From assembly GCA_943789465.1 (NCBI GenBank), contig CALSUF010000003.1:216331-280330 (forward strand): a DNA stretch of 64,000 nucleotides, written 5' to 3'. The notes under the pieces were generated by a model. The model saw only the letters and a program-made list of their open reading frames with translations. It was not told the origin of the DNA and did not search any database. Below, one piece after another: positions 8,901 to 16,800 of the stretch. Numbering within the stretch: the first letter of the stretch is position 1; each line of letters opens with the position of its first letter. The position numbers and the translations under genes are program-made. Source of the DNA: an uncultured Flavobacteriaceae bacterium (GTDB lineage: Bacteria > Bacteroidota > Bacteroidia > Flavobacteriales > Flavobacteriaceae).

Positions 8901-11227
8901 TTGAAAAACCAACGGTAGATGCGGGGCCGCCAATTGTAAGTTTATGTGAAGGCGCACTTGCTCCGTCTTCTTATGTAACAGATCAAGCGACCGCTATAGA
9001 TTATTCAACGCTTACTTGGTCTTCTAATGGTAGTGGAACTTGGTCAACAGCAAATCCAAACAATTTATTAGAAACGTATACGCCATCCCCAGCAGATTAC
9101 GACACAGGCTTTGTTATTCTTACGCTAGAAGCCAACTCAAATGCGCCCTGTACAGATTTAGTAACGGATACGATTCAACTTGATTTACAAAAACTTCCAG
9201 TCATCACCGTTCCGGCGACAACGTCCATTTGTATTGACCAAAATACCTTTGGTATTGGTGGAGTATCCATTGCACCAGCTACGGCTTACGATCCAAATTC
9301 CATTGTTTGGGAAACAACAGGTACAGGAGTTTTTACCACTTCTGGTGATCCGTTGAACCCAATTTATAACCCGTCTAATTCTGATTTGGCGACTGGTGGT
9401 GTTACCTTAACAATCACTGTCGATTCAGTTTTACCATGTGCAATTGAGGTGACCGAAAGTTTCGATCTTTTATTTCAGGTTCTTCCTGTTGCCGATGCGG
9501 GTGTTGACTTAACAGAGTGTGATTTGCCATTTCAAATCACTACGGCTACTTTTGATACAACAACAGTTAATAATTTAGTTTGGTCCAATGGATCAGGAGA
9601 TGGATCCTTTGATCTTGACAATATTATAAGTCCAATTTATACCCCTGGAACAGGAGATTTAGCTAACGGATCGGTAACCTTAACTTTAACCGCCACAGCC
9701 TTAGATCCATGTACGGCCGATGAAGTCACTTCAATGGTTGTCTCTTTTGTAGATTCACCAACGGTTGTAGTGGTAACGCCACAAGCTCCAATTTGTGAGG
9801 ATGAAACTAATGTTGCAGTCGTAGGTACTACGATTACCGATGCAGATTCCTTTATTTGGACGTCAACAACAGGTACTGGAACAACTATTGCAAATCCTAC
9901 GACTTTGAATCCGTTAGTGACCCCTAGTGCTACAGATATAATTAATGAATTTATTGATTTAACCCTAACAGTAACTCCAAACGCACCATGTGGTGCCGCT
10001 GTTGTGGAAGTGGTTCGAATCCCTGTTCAGGAAAAACCTGAATTATTTCCAGGCGTTTCTCAAAATATTTGTGAAGGTGCGATTATATCCACCGCAGACG
10101 CAACAGAAACCAATGTTACGAATCTTGTTTGGTCCAATAATGGAGGAGATGGTACTTTTACAGCATCTATCAATAACATTACCACTGAATATACACCTGG
10201 TCCCAATGAAATTGCAAATGGCTTAGTTGAATTAGTAGTTACTGCAGACGCAATTGCACCATGTGTTGGAACAATTTCGGAGTTAGTTACTCACACCATT
10301 ACAAGGGATCCAGTTGTCACTCTAACAACAAACGAAGACACAATTTGTGAATCACAAGGAAGTTATACAATCCCAACAGGAACGATTTCTATAGAAAATA
10401 TAAGTTCTGTAGACACTTTTGCTTGGACATCTTCTGGTTCGGGTACATTATTAGGTGCTAATACCTTAACTCCAACTTATGAACCTTCATCAGCGGATAT
10501 TGGGACTAGTTTTGTGAATTTAATTTTTACGTTAAATCCTACAGCGCCATGTAGCACTCAAATTATTGAAACATTTAAGTTAAATATTGATCCCTTAGCG
10601 ACTATCGATTTTACGGATGATGGTTTTTTCTGTGAGGGAATCGACAAACCTTTAACAGCGACTTTTACCAACCATGATCCTAGTTCAATCAATTGGACAA
10701 TTATTAATGGAACAGGTACATTAACAGGTGGAAACACTGCCAGCCCAACCTATGAGCCTGGTGCTGATAGTGACACTGTTGTGATACAAATTAGTGTGGA
10801 CGGAATCACACCTTGCGATGAACCTACCACGGAACAATTTACTATGAATGTGATTAAAACTCCTGTAGTGTCTATAACGACTCTTACGGATGTAGTTTGT
10901 AGTTCAGAATCGACTTATGATTTAACAGGTAACGCTGTTGAGGATCCGACAAATATATTAAGTTGGACGCGCGTAACTCCAACAGGAACGGGAACGTTTT
11001 CAAACCCAACTGATCTAAATCCTTCTTATACATTTAATGCAGCAGATGTTGCAAATGGCTTTGTGACCTTACGTTTAACCGCAACAAGCGCAGCGCCTTG
11101 TTCTTCTTCTGATTTTGAAGAAATTACAATCACAATAGATCAAGCGCCAACAGCAACCATTAGTTCTCTTAGGAGCTGTTTGTGCCGGAGAATCCTATAC
11201 CGCGACAGCTCTCAACCTGGATGGTAA
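2924..11227 (+). CDS. Giant surface protein, fragment 2 (Ig-like, Ig_7 and first PKD-like repeats)
   Basis: Continuous frame of about 2,767 codons. No ATG is visible near its beginning and the first GTG is at 3227, so it reads as the continuation of fragment 1 rather than as a gene of its own. It begins with Ig-like/PKD-like domains (CEGQTTTLTASGA; CLGESTTLNAAGA...SNTIYSVTGTDADGC). Four Ig_7-like domains follow (YYVSQTINGCESPR) at about 3490-4945, then several unclassified beta domains to about 6,715. It ends with 16 complete PKD-like repeats, each opening with ICEG-type Cys motifs and holding TW...G.G and TLTLTA strands. The frame leaves the homology near 11165: the terminal residues no longer resemble the repeat, while the neighbouring frame does. 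Confidence 0.75.
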   Translation, partial: STTATDGGVYQCIVTDDDGSVTSSTSTVTVNSLPTIGITGNLIICEGQTTTLTASGALKYDWGSGFTNVAAFDVTPSATSNYVVIGEDSNGCVASNSVQVQVSPLPAASITSNASVCSGADAQFIITGTPNAVVTYKLNSGVDTDATLNNSGTFSVTIPTALSDQTLSLIKVANSTCETILSASETVLVNPIPAMPAVSSPITYCQDDIAIALSATGTDLKWYLASTSGAPLSEAPTPETSNPGEFLYYVSQTINGCESPRAEVKVQVNVIPLISISGSDTICLGESTTLNAAGAISYVWSPGGETTSTITVSPTSNTIYSVTGTDADGCSSSETLTVIVNAVPTASLSVSGPICSGDDALFSITGSANATVVYSIDSGADQSVVLDSSGLASISETNQVSDVEMRLVSVNNAECTVALSDLETITVNPNATAPAVNSPIEYCLNETATALTAAFNTGNSLVWYDFDGTQLPSSPTPQTSNAESLTYEVSQINAFGCESPRSQITVIVKPLPQAPSVVASEVNLCLNEAASPLDTSGISNPRWYDAPTAGNFLGTTLTPVTTSLATTDFYVSQTIDGCEGPRTQVDVIVNSVPSAPAVPSTSVFYCKNDTATPLTAITSTSGTLNWYLVASGGIGSLTPPSIDTNAVGTNTYYVSETNNLGCESLRTAITVTIDDIPSTPTVGLVTNPSCSSSTGSVELSNLPAGNWTVTNITNGTTYSNSGSNPYTVSGLNSGTYTFSVSNGTCESLATNSVTINPIPVQSAPVVGTLVQPSCTTSTGSVTLTDLPSTGNWTLTRVSDNVSITDSGTIRTISGLPSGTHNYTVTNSQGCTSVASLNIVIDAQPTLPNAPIANAQSFLESDSATISNLQISSSGSPVWYNQAVSGTQIASTFTLVTGDYFAAQIDTSGCESVNRTTVSVTIFPTSVGGSVSGTTTVCSGTNSTVLTLSGHTGSIIRWESSPVVDFSSGVIAISNVSTTYTVTNTTSDIYYRAVLQSGSAPEEFSTPAFVQVSQPSNGGVLTATNSSICENNVGGVINLAFEVGTIIQWQESTDNGASWSTIFNTINSYSVPVLTQTTIFRAEVQNGSCPPSFSNEVEIVVNPAPSITAIPNQLKCLGDTDTYGEAFIANHSYAWYTNLGGSPTVPFSTLNQVTLNFDQETTQVFTYRITNDTTNCFIEETFEIVTDPLPIAQVISDASICEFDSINVGAASVLGHTYNWSSIPVGFTSTSSNPLVTPTVTTTYILTETTPNGCTETNQVVVTMQPEPVISITNGPAFDICETPSTSIQLQSTVTNFDTSTIVWSNDVGSGDFSDPNILNPTYTPSAADISTGFATLRLTVTGLGPCTQTYSDTITINIDAIPTANAGSDVITCGTDPVTLDATGTLNAASLVWTLPSGITGTLNLGDPYNPVFTPSIADISYVGPITLTLEAFSGNTCPSTIDTVDILITPPPIVDIAPIEANICDGSNYTFSPGQVAVTNGVPGTYAWTRSGDGTFTSTNSLTTTYIPGASDILNGTVTLTLTASGNSPCSAPVTDDLILNIIKAPIVDAGPDSLACEGPINIVGAAIQNAGSILWTVDPGTGNGFFIDPTVQNPIYVPAATDLNSTVTLLVNVTPMNACGPDVQDSVLYTINAAPTAVAGGDATICESNNTYQLQSTVANENLITWTSTGSGSFDNVNTEDPIYTLSPGDKINGSVSFTVTGTQAGCAAASDTMVLTIQKNPIANAGTTLQICEGESVTISAATAQFSNTTNWTQSGGLGTFINTSTLAPTYNSALGESGTVNLTLTADAIAPCTVPSTSQTEIIITAKPQVDAGTDAQICEGDSYTINSATNTNTAGLIWTTNGNGTFQPGSELTLTPTYIPGSFDINLGTVTLTLTGLENFPCNAAAEDSMVLTINKIPEITFINPNVDLCVDTPNFPIANIVLDHYDTLLWETSGTGNFGGLETTETPTYFPTPADYELGVVTLTLTASRTPLNCNSSTQDTITLNFIEKPTVDAGPPIVSLCEGALAPSSYVTDQATAIDYSTLTWSSNGSGTWSTANPNNLLETYTPSPADYDTGFVILTLEANSNAPCTDLVTDTIQLDLQKLPVITVPATTSICIDQNTFGIGGVSIAPATAYDPNSIVWETTGTGVFTTSGDPLNPIYNPSNSDLATGGVTLTITVDSVLPCAIEVTESFDLLFQVLPVADAGVDLTECDLPFQITTATFDTTTVNNLVWSNGSGDGSFDLDNIISPIYTPGTGDLANGSVTLTLTATALDPCTADEVTSMVVSFVDSPTVVVVTPQAPICEDETNVAVVGTTITDADSFIWTSTTGTGTTIANPTTLNPLVTPSATDIINEFIDLTLTVTPNAPCGAAVVEVVRIPVQEKPELFPGVSQNICEGAIISTADATETNVTNLVWSNNGGDGTFTASINNITTEYTPGPNEIANGLVELVVTADAIAPCVGTISELVTHTITRDPVVTLTTNEDTICESQGSYTIPTGTISIENISSVDTFAWTSSGSGTLLGANTLTPTYEPSSADIGTSFVNLIFTLNPTAPCSTQIIETFKLNIDPLATIDFTDDGFFCEGIDKPLTATFTNHDPSSINWTIINGTGTLTGGNTASPTYEPGADSDTVVIQISVDGITPCDEPTTEQFTMNVIKTPVVSITTLTDVVCSSESTYDLTGNAVEDPTNILSWTRVTPTGTGTFSNPTDLNPSYTFNAADVANGFVTLRLTATSAAPCSSSDFEEITITIDQAPTATISSLRSCLCRRILYRDSSQPGW
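3490..4945 (+). repeat. Four Ig_7-like (Ig-like, CHU_C-associated) domains
   Basis: Units of about 80 residues at roughly 3490-3735, 4205-4450, 4450-4695 and 4695-4945. Each has an early Cys (YC or LC), a central WY, and the strand YYVSQT..GCESPR or a close variant. A different Ig/PKD pair separates the first unit from the other three. The copies differ clearly in protein sequence, so the duplications are old. Confidence 0.7.
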
Positions 11228-13739
11228 CACAGTCGAATGGACTGAAATTAATGGCAATCATGGAACGTTTGTTAATTCAAATTTAGATACTGCTACATTT
11301 AATCAATTTCCTGGAAATGATGAGAATTTTGAGATTCAATTAACCTCAACAACAACGGCAACTTGTGCGCCTTATATTCAGACGCTTACAGTTATTGTAC
11401 AACCAAAACCAACGATTGATGTAGGCGATTCAGTTCAGGAACTATGTAGCTCAGAACCATTTGTGATCTCTGGAGTAACTGCTACGGATTATGCCTCTGT
11501 TTTATGGACAGTGGATGGCACTGGAAGTAGTGCAGGTTTTAGCAATCCAACCGATTTAAATCCTACATTTACACCATCAGCTTCACAACTGCTAGCCGCT
11601 CAAGTTGTCTTAAAAGTCACAGCGCTTGCAGAAGCAGATTGTGGAAGCGTATTTGATGTGTCAGATACAATAACATTAAATTTTAACCCAGAGCAAACCG
11701 TTAGTTTTACAGCGCCGACTTCTATTTGCGAAGGGGATACAATCTCATTAGTTGGATTAGCACCAGATTCTTCTAGTATTTTATGGTCGACAAGTTCTAC
11801 TTCTTTGACATCTGGTTTTGCAGATCCTACCAATCTAAATACGATATATACGCCTTCTGCTTTAGATTTAAGCCTGGGTCGAGTTACTCTAATGATGACA
11901 GGTTTTTCAAATACAAATTGTCCAGACGCTACTTATTCTTTAGAAGTATTAATTGAGCGTAACCCAACTGCAGATGCGGGAGGTCCAATATCCATTTGTG
12001 AAGGAACAACTTCTTATCAAGTCAATGATGCGTTTGCATCCAATTATGACGTATCAGTTTCAACAAATATCAATTGGTCTCTAACAGGTCCTGCAACCAT
12101 ACAAGCGGGTACTCAAAATGATATAGATCCAGTAATTGTTCCAACAGTGGGAGCTACAGGAGATATTATTTTGACATTAACAGTTAATGGATACGATTCT
12201 TGTAATACAACAATTACGGATACAAAAACGATTACCATAGTTCCAAGTCCAATCGTTGTTGTGCCTTCAACTCGAACTATTTGCGAAGGTGAATCATTGA
12301 CACTTACAAGCTCGGAAATTTCCGCTTCTAATTATGGTTCAGTATTATGGACTTCATCAAACGGATTAGGAACGTTTACTCCTAACAATGATTTAGCAAC
12401 GATTTATACTCCAGCCCCTGGTCAAACAGGAATAGTGAATTTAATCTTAACTGCTTCTTCAACTTCTGGTTCTTGTTCAAGTGATTCAAGTCCTGTACAA
12501 TTGGAAATTATTCCAAATCCAACTGTTGACGCTGGTGTTGATGCTACTATATGTGTAACTGAAACCTATACTGTAGTTGGAGCGAGTGTTTTAAATGAAT
12601 TTACATTTACATGGAGTGTTACTGGTCCAGCTCAGATTGTGTCTGGCGAAAGTACCTTAACCCCGGTTATTGCTTCAGATGCTGGAGCAACCGGAACAGC
12701 TGTGGTGACCTTAACTGCTGTTGGAACTGGAGTTTGTCCAGTTTCGATAACGGATAATTTTATCCTAGAAATAAATGCTTCGCCTGTTGTCAATGCTGGT
12801 AACGATGATATTCTTTGTGAAGGGGAATCTTCATATCAACTCCTTGGCTCAGTAGTAGATGCAGATGCTTCTACAACCTATTCTTGGATAACATCAAATG
12901 GTAGTGGGATTATTCAGTCTACAGCGGATCCATTACAACCAATATACATCCCTGGTCCAACTGATTTTAACTCTGCTACAGGTTCCAAGGACATTCAGTT
13001 TGATCTTACATCAACTTCAACAAACGGTTGCGCTTCCTCAACTGATTCGATGATCTTAACGATTTACGCGAATCCAATTGTGAGTGCAGGCTCAGATATT
13101 TTTGATATTTGTGAAGATACAGATGTCATTTTGAGTTCGGCAACTGCAAGTAATTACAGCAGTATCACATGGTCAACTTCTGGAAATGGTACATTTGATT
13201 ACTCTAGTAGTACAATTAATCCAACTTACAGTCTTGGATCGGATGATGTCACTTCTGTGACCTTGACACTTTCAGCGATGCCTAATGTTGCTTGTTCGCA
13301 AGTTGCTGTTTTGGATGAAATGACGATTTTTATCAATCAAGATACAACGCTTTCAGCGACAACCAATACAATTACAATGTGTGGTGCCACATTTACAATG
13401 CCTGACTTGATAGATGTCAGTAATGCTACATCTATTCTTTGGACAAATATTACAGGTGCTTCTGGAACTCCAGGAGTTCTAACAAACGTAAACTCAGAAA
13501 CACCAAGCTTTACGCCTTCAGTAAATGAAATCGCTAATGGTTTTGTTTTACTTAGGGTAGAAACTGTGCCCGAAGCTGGATGTACAACAACATTAAGTGA
13601 AACGATTACGGTTAATCTACAACCGCTTTTAGAAGTAGAAGCAGGTACGTCTTTAGCATTCTGTGAGGGGGATGATGTTATTGTTTCAGGAAATGGAGCA
13701 TCAGTCACAAACTTTCTCAACATATACATGGTCTCATAA
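11169..13739 (+). CDS. Giant surface protein, fragment 3 (PKD-like repeats 17-26)
   Basis: Third piece, in another frame, open from about 11169 with the first ATG at 11463. It opens in the middle of repeat 17 (LGAVCAGESYTATALN), which shows that the break is inside a domain. It contains repeats 18-25 complete and the first half of repeat 26. Frame is lost after VTNF near 13715; the natural continuation (STYTWSHNGIGSIDPS) is in the +1 frame at 13717-13806 and is itself lost at TGA 13807-13809. Confidence 0.7.
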   Translation, partial: LGAVCAGESYTATALNLDGNTVEWTEINGNHGTFVNSNLDTATFNQFPGNDENFEIQLTSTTTATCAPYIQTLTVIVQPKPTIDVGDSVQELCSSEPFVISGVTATDYASVLWTVDGTGSSAGFSNPTDLNPTFTPSASQLLAAQVVLKVTALAEADCGSVFDVSDTITLNFNPEQTVSFTAPTSICEGDTISLVGLAPDSSSILWSTSSTSLTSGFADPTNLNTIYTPSALDLSLGRVTLMMTGFSNTNCPDATYSLEVLIERNPTADAGGPISICEGTTSYQVNDAFASNYDVSVSTNINWSLTGPATIQAGTQNDIDPVIVPTVGATGDIILTLTVNGYDSCNTTITDTKTITIVPSPIVVVPSTRTICEGESLTLTSSEISASNYGSVLWTSSNGLGTFTPNNDLATIYTPAPGQTGIVNLILTASSTSGSCSSDSSPVQLEIIPNPTVDAGVDATICVTETYTVVGASVLNEFTFTWSVTGPAQIVSGESTLTPVIASDAGATGTAVVTLTAVGTGVCPVSITDNFILEINASPVVNAGNDDILCEGESSYQLLGSVVDADASTTYSWITSNGSGIIQSTADPLQPIYIPGPTDFNSATGSKDIQFDLTSTSTNGCASSTDSMILTIYANPIVSAGSDIFDICEDTDVILSSATASNYSSITWSTSGNGTFDYSSSTINPTYSLGSDDVTSVTLTLSAMPNVACSQVAVLDEMTIFINQDTTLSATTNTITMCGATFTMPDLIDVSNATSILWTNITGASGTPGVLTNVNSETPSFTPSVNEIANGFVLLRVETVPEAGCTTTLSETITVNLQPLLEVEAGTSLAFCEGDDVIVSGNGASVTNFLNIYMVS

Positions 13740-13809
13740 TGGAATAGGAAGTATTGATCCTTCTACGATCAATACAGTAAATCCAAAATATATCCCTGGA
13801 ACTCAGTGA
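13717..13809 (+). other. Short bridging frame between breaks 3 and 4 of the giant gene
   Basis: This 93-bp stretch in its own frame encodes the middle of repeat 26 (TYTWSHNGIGSIDPSTINT...KYIPG). It ends in TGA directly after GTQ. Homology resumes in the next frame at 13802 (LSETGDIFLTLTATSIAPC). Two single-base breaks lie within about 85 bp here: TTT at 13713-13715 and AA at 13800-13801. Confidence 0.7.
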
Positions 13810-16800
13810 AACAGGTGATATTTTTCTTACTCTGACCGCTACAAGCATCGCTCCATGTACAGGGGATGTTTCCGACACAATGACTGTAACAATTCAGTCA
13901 CAACCAACAGTCACCGTTGCCGCTGATTTTACGGTTTGTGAAAGCTCTAATATTAATATTGTAAACACAACTGCTACGGACGCAAATACCATAATTTGGA
14001 CGAGTTCACAAAACAGTGATGGGTCATCTTCGGGTGGTTATGTAAGTGGAATATTTACAAACGATGCAATTCTCAACCCGAGTTATACACCTTCACAAGG
14101 TGATATCGATTTGGGATATGTGTATCTAACGATTAGAGTTTCGAACACTGCTTGTGGTACGTTTGTTACAGATGTTATACAAGTTACGATAGCTGACGGA
14201 GTTGGAGTCTTTGCAGGAGTTAATGCATCGATTTGCGAATCAGAAACCTATACATTGTTAGATGCAACTTCTAGTGCTACAGACGTCACATGGATAAGTT
14301 CTGAAAACAGCAATGGAACGTCTTCCGGAACCTATTTACCAGGGTCATTTTCAGATGCTACAGCTCTGAACCCTGAGTATATCCCAAGTATTGATGATAT
14401 AAATAGGGGGTATGTGTACTTAACTATCACAGGAACTGGAAATAGCAGTTGCCCAGTGAGTAGTAGCTCTATGTTATTAAATATACTTAAGAGTCCTACG
14501 GTGTCTGCTAATGATATTAATACTTGTGTTAGCAATTCAACAGGTGTACCATTAAACGGAACAGGAACTAATTTTGATACACTAGAATGGAGTGTTATAG
14601 AAGGTCCTGGACAGGTTATTAATGATGTATATTTTTCATACTTAGGAACTGATATTCCTTCCAATGTGGTAACAAGACTACGTCTTGTAGCAACTCCATT
14701 ATCACCTTGTGCAGGAAATGCAATACAAGAAATTATCGTTATTACTCAAGCGCTTCCTTCAGTTGAAGCTGGTGATAACGGGGCCATTTGTTATATCCCA
14801 GGAACAGCAATTGCTCCTTTTACAATACTTGGTACAAACGTTTCTAATGCGAGTTCCACGAGTTGGACGACATCAGGAAGTTTATCGGGTAATTTTAACC
14901 TAGGAAACCCTGTTGTTTACGAATCTTTTAGTAACAATTGTACTCCAGAAGTATTGACCTTAACAGCCAATGGTGTAGGTGCATGTAGTTCAGAGTCAGT
15001 TTCAGATTCAGTAACATTAACTATAAATTGTACAATTCCAAATTTAGGAGCTATTACAGGACTAGATACTGTTTGTCAAGGAAATTCAGGAGTTGTATAT
15101 ACCGTTCCAGTTAACTCAAATGTAATTACCTATGAGTGGCAAGTGCCAACAGGTGCTACAATTGTTTCTGGTCTAGGGACTAACTCAATTAGCGTTGATT
15201 ATGGTGCTAATGCAATTTCAGGAAATGTTTCTGTAAATGGTATAAATGGTTGTGGTAGTGGACCGAATTCTACATTACCAATTACTATTGATGAATTACC
15301 AACTACGGGGATTGTGTCGGGAGAACAAACAGTGTGTGCAGGATCAACACATGATTATACAACCACAATAATTCCAAACGCATTGTCCTATTTATGGACA
15401 TTACCTGACGGCAGTACGATTTCTACAACTACCAATACAATTTCTATTGCGTTTGCTGCTTCAGCTACTTCAGGAAATTTATCTGTTCAAGGAAATAATT
15501 CTTGTGGATTAGGAGCTTCTTCTGCAGCTCTACCGATCACAGTTCAATCACAACCAACTTTGACGAGTACATTGACTCCACCTTCAATTTGTAGTGATGA
15601 AACTTTTGAATATGTACCAACTTCGGCATTAGCTAGTACAACCTACAGTTGGACTAGAGCTGTCATCTCTGGAATTTCAAATACTGCGGGATCTGGGACA
15701 GGAATAATTAGCGAAGTTCTAACAAATACAAGTTCTGTAACAATTCCAGTAAATTATATTATCACTTTAACTTCAGAAGATGGTTGTAGTGATTCAGAAA
15801 CTATTACAGTTGACGTTGATCCGAATCCTATTCTAACTTCGGTAACTCCAGTGGCAGCTATTTGCTCTGGTGATCAATTTAATCATACGTTAACCTCCAA
15901 TGTCACGGGAAGTATCAATTGGACTAGAGCGAGTGTTACAGGAATTACGGAACCTGGGAGTAGTGGGGTCGATACGATAAGTGAAGTTATAACTAATGTT
16001 ACAACTGCTCCAATCACAGTGGTATATTCAGTATTACTGCCTGCAAATTCAGCTGGATGTACTGGAGATCCAATTACATTTGATGTTGTTGTGAACCCAG
16101 AACCAAATGTTGATCAACCCGCATCACAGATTCTATGTGTAGGTGAAACATTAGATGTAAATTTTGTAACAACCAATACAGGGGGAGTCTCAGGGTTTAC
16201 ATGGACTAACGATAATTCCTCTATAGGATTACCATTAACTGGTTCTGGAGATATTTCAGGTGTCACAGTAATTAATACTTCACCAGTAAGTCAAGTAGCA
16301 ACTATAGTCGTCACACCAACGTTTGATAACGAAGGGGTTTCTTGTACAGGTTCTCCAAAAACGTTTACAATCACAATAAATCCAGCGGCTCAAGTCAATC
16401 CTATCTCGTCGGAAGTAGTGTGTAATGGAGATAGTTTTACTCCGATCGCATTTTCAACTTCAAATACTTCAGGTACTACTACTTACAGTTGGACCAACGA
16501 TAATACGAGCATAGGCTTAGCTGCATCTGGTTCTACGGATATTGTAGCATTTACGGCTACTAATATTACCACAATTCCTCAGGTTGCGACCATAGTCGTA
16601 ACTCCAACCTATACCTTTAATGGTCGGGTTTGTTCTGGATCACCAGAAACATTCCAACTTACGGTTAATCCTTCAGCTCAAGTCAATCAACCAACATCTC
16701 AGATACTTTGTGAAGGTGAATTGGTGTCAAATATAGATTTCGATACCTTAAATACTGGTGGAACAACTACTTATGATTGGACTAATGATAATGTAACTAT

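Larger units (their letters stand above)
6716..15031 (+). repeat. About 30 tandem PKD-like repeats of ~92 residues
   Basis: I count 30 consecutive units averaging 277 bp. The pattern is: P.VDAG.D..ICEG opening, a LTW/ILWT strand followed by G.GTF, a (L)NPTYTPS..D...G strand turn, then VTLTLTA......C and D...LTI. Two Cys per unit are nearly always kept, suggesting a disulfide in each domain. Units 17 and 26 are crossed by the frame breaks, and reading across the breaks restores normal unit length. Confidence 0.75.

Noticed and set aside
11160..11180. CTT AGG A at break 2 resembles the CUU AGG C +1 frameshift heptamer of the yeast Ty1 element
   Set aside because: The mechanism depends on a yeast tRNA balance, the last base differs, and the other three breaks lack the motif. 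A single duplicated T explains the break.
13795..13812. CAG TGA A at break 4 as a programmed +1 shift at a stop codon, as in prfB
   Set aside because: There is no CTT TGA C slip site and no visible upstream stimulator. A duplicated A restores a normal repeat unit.
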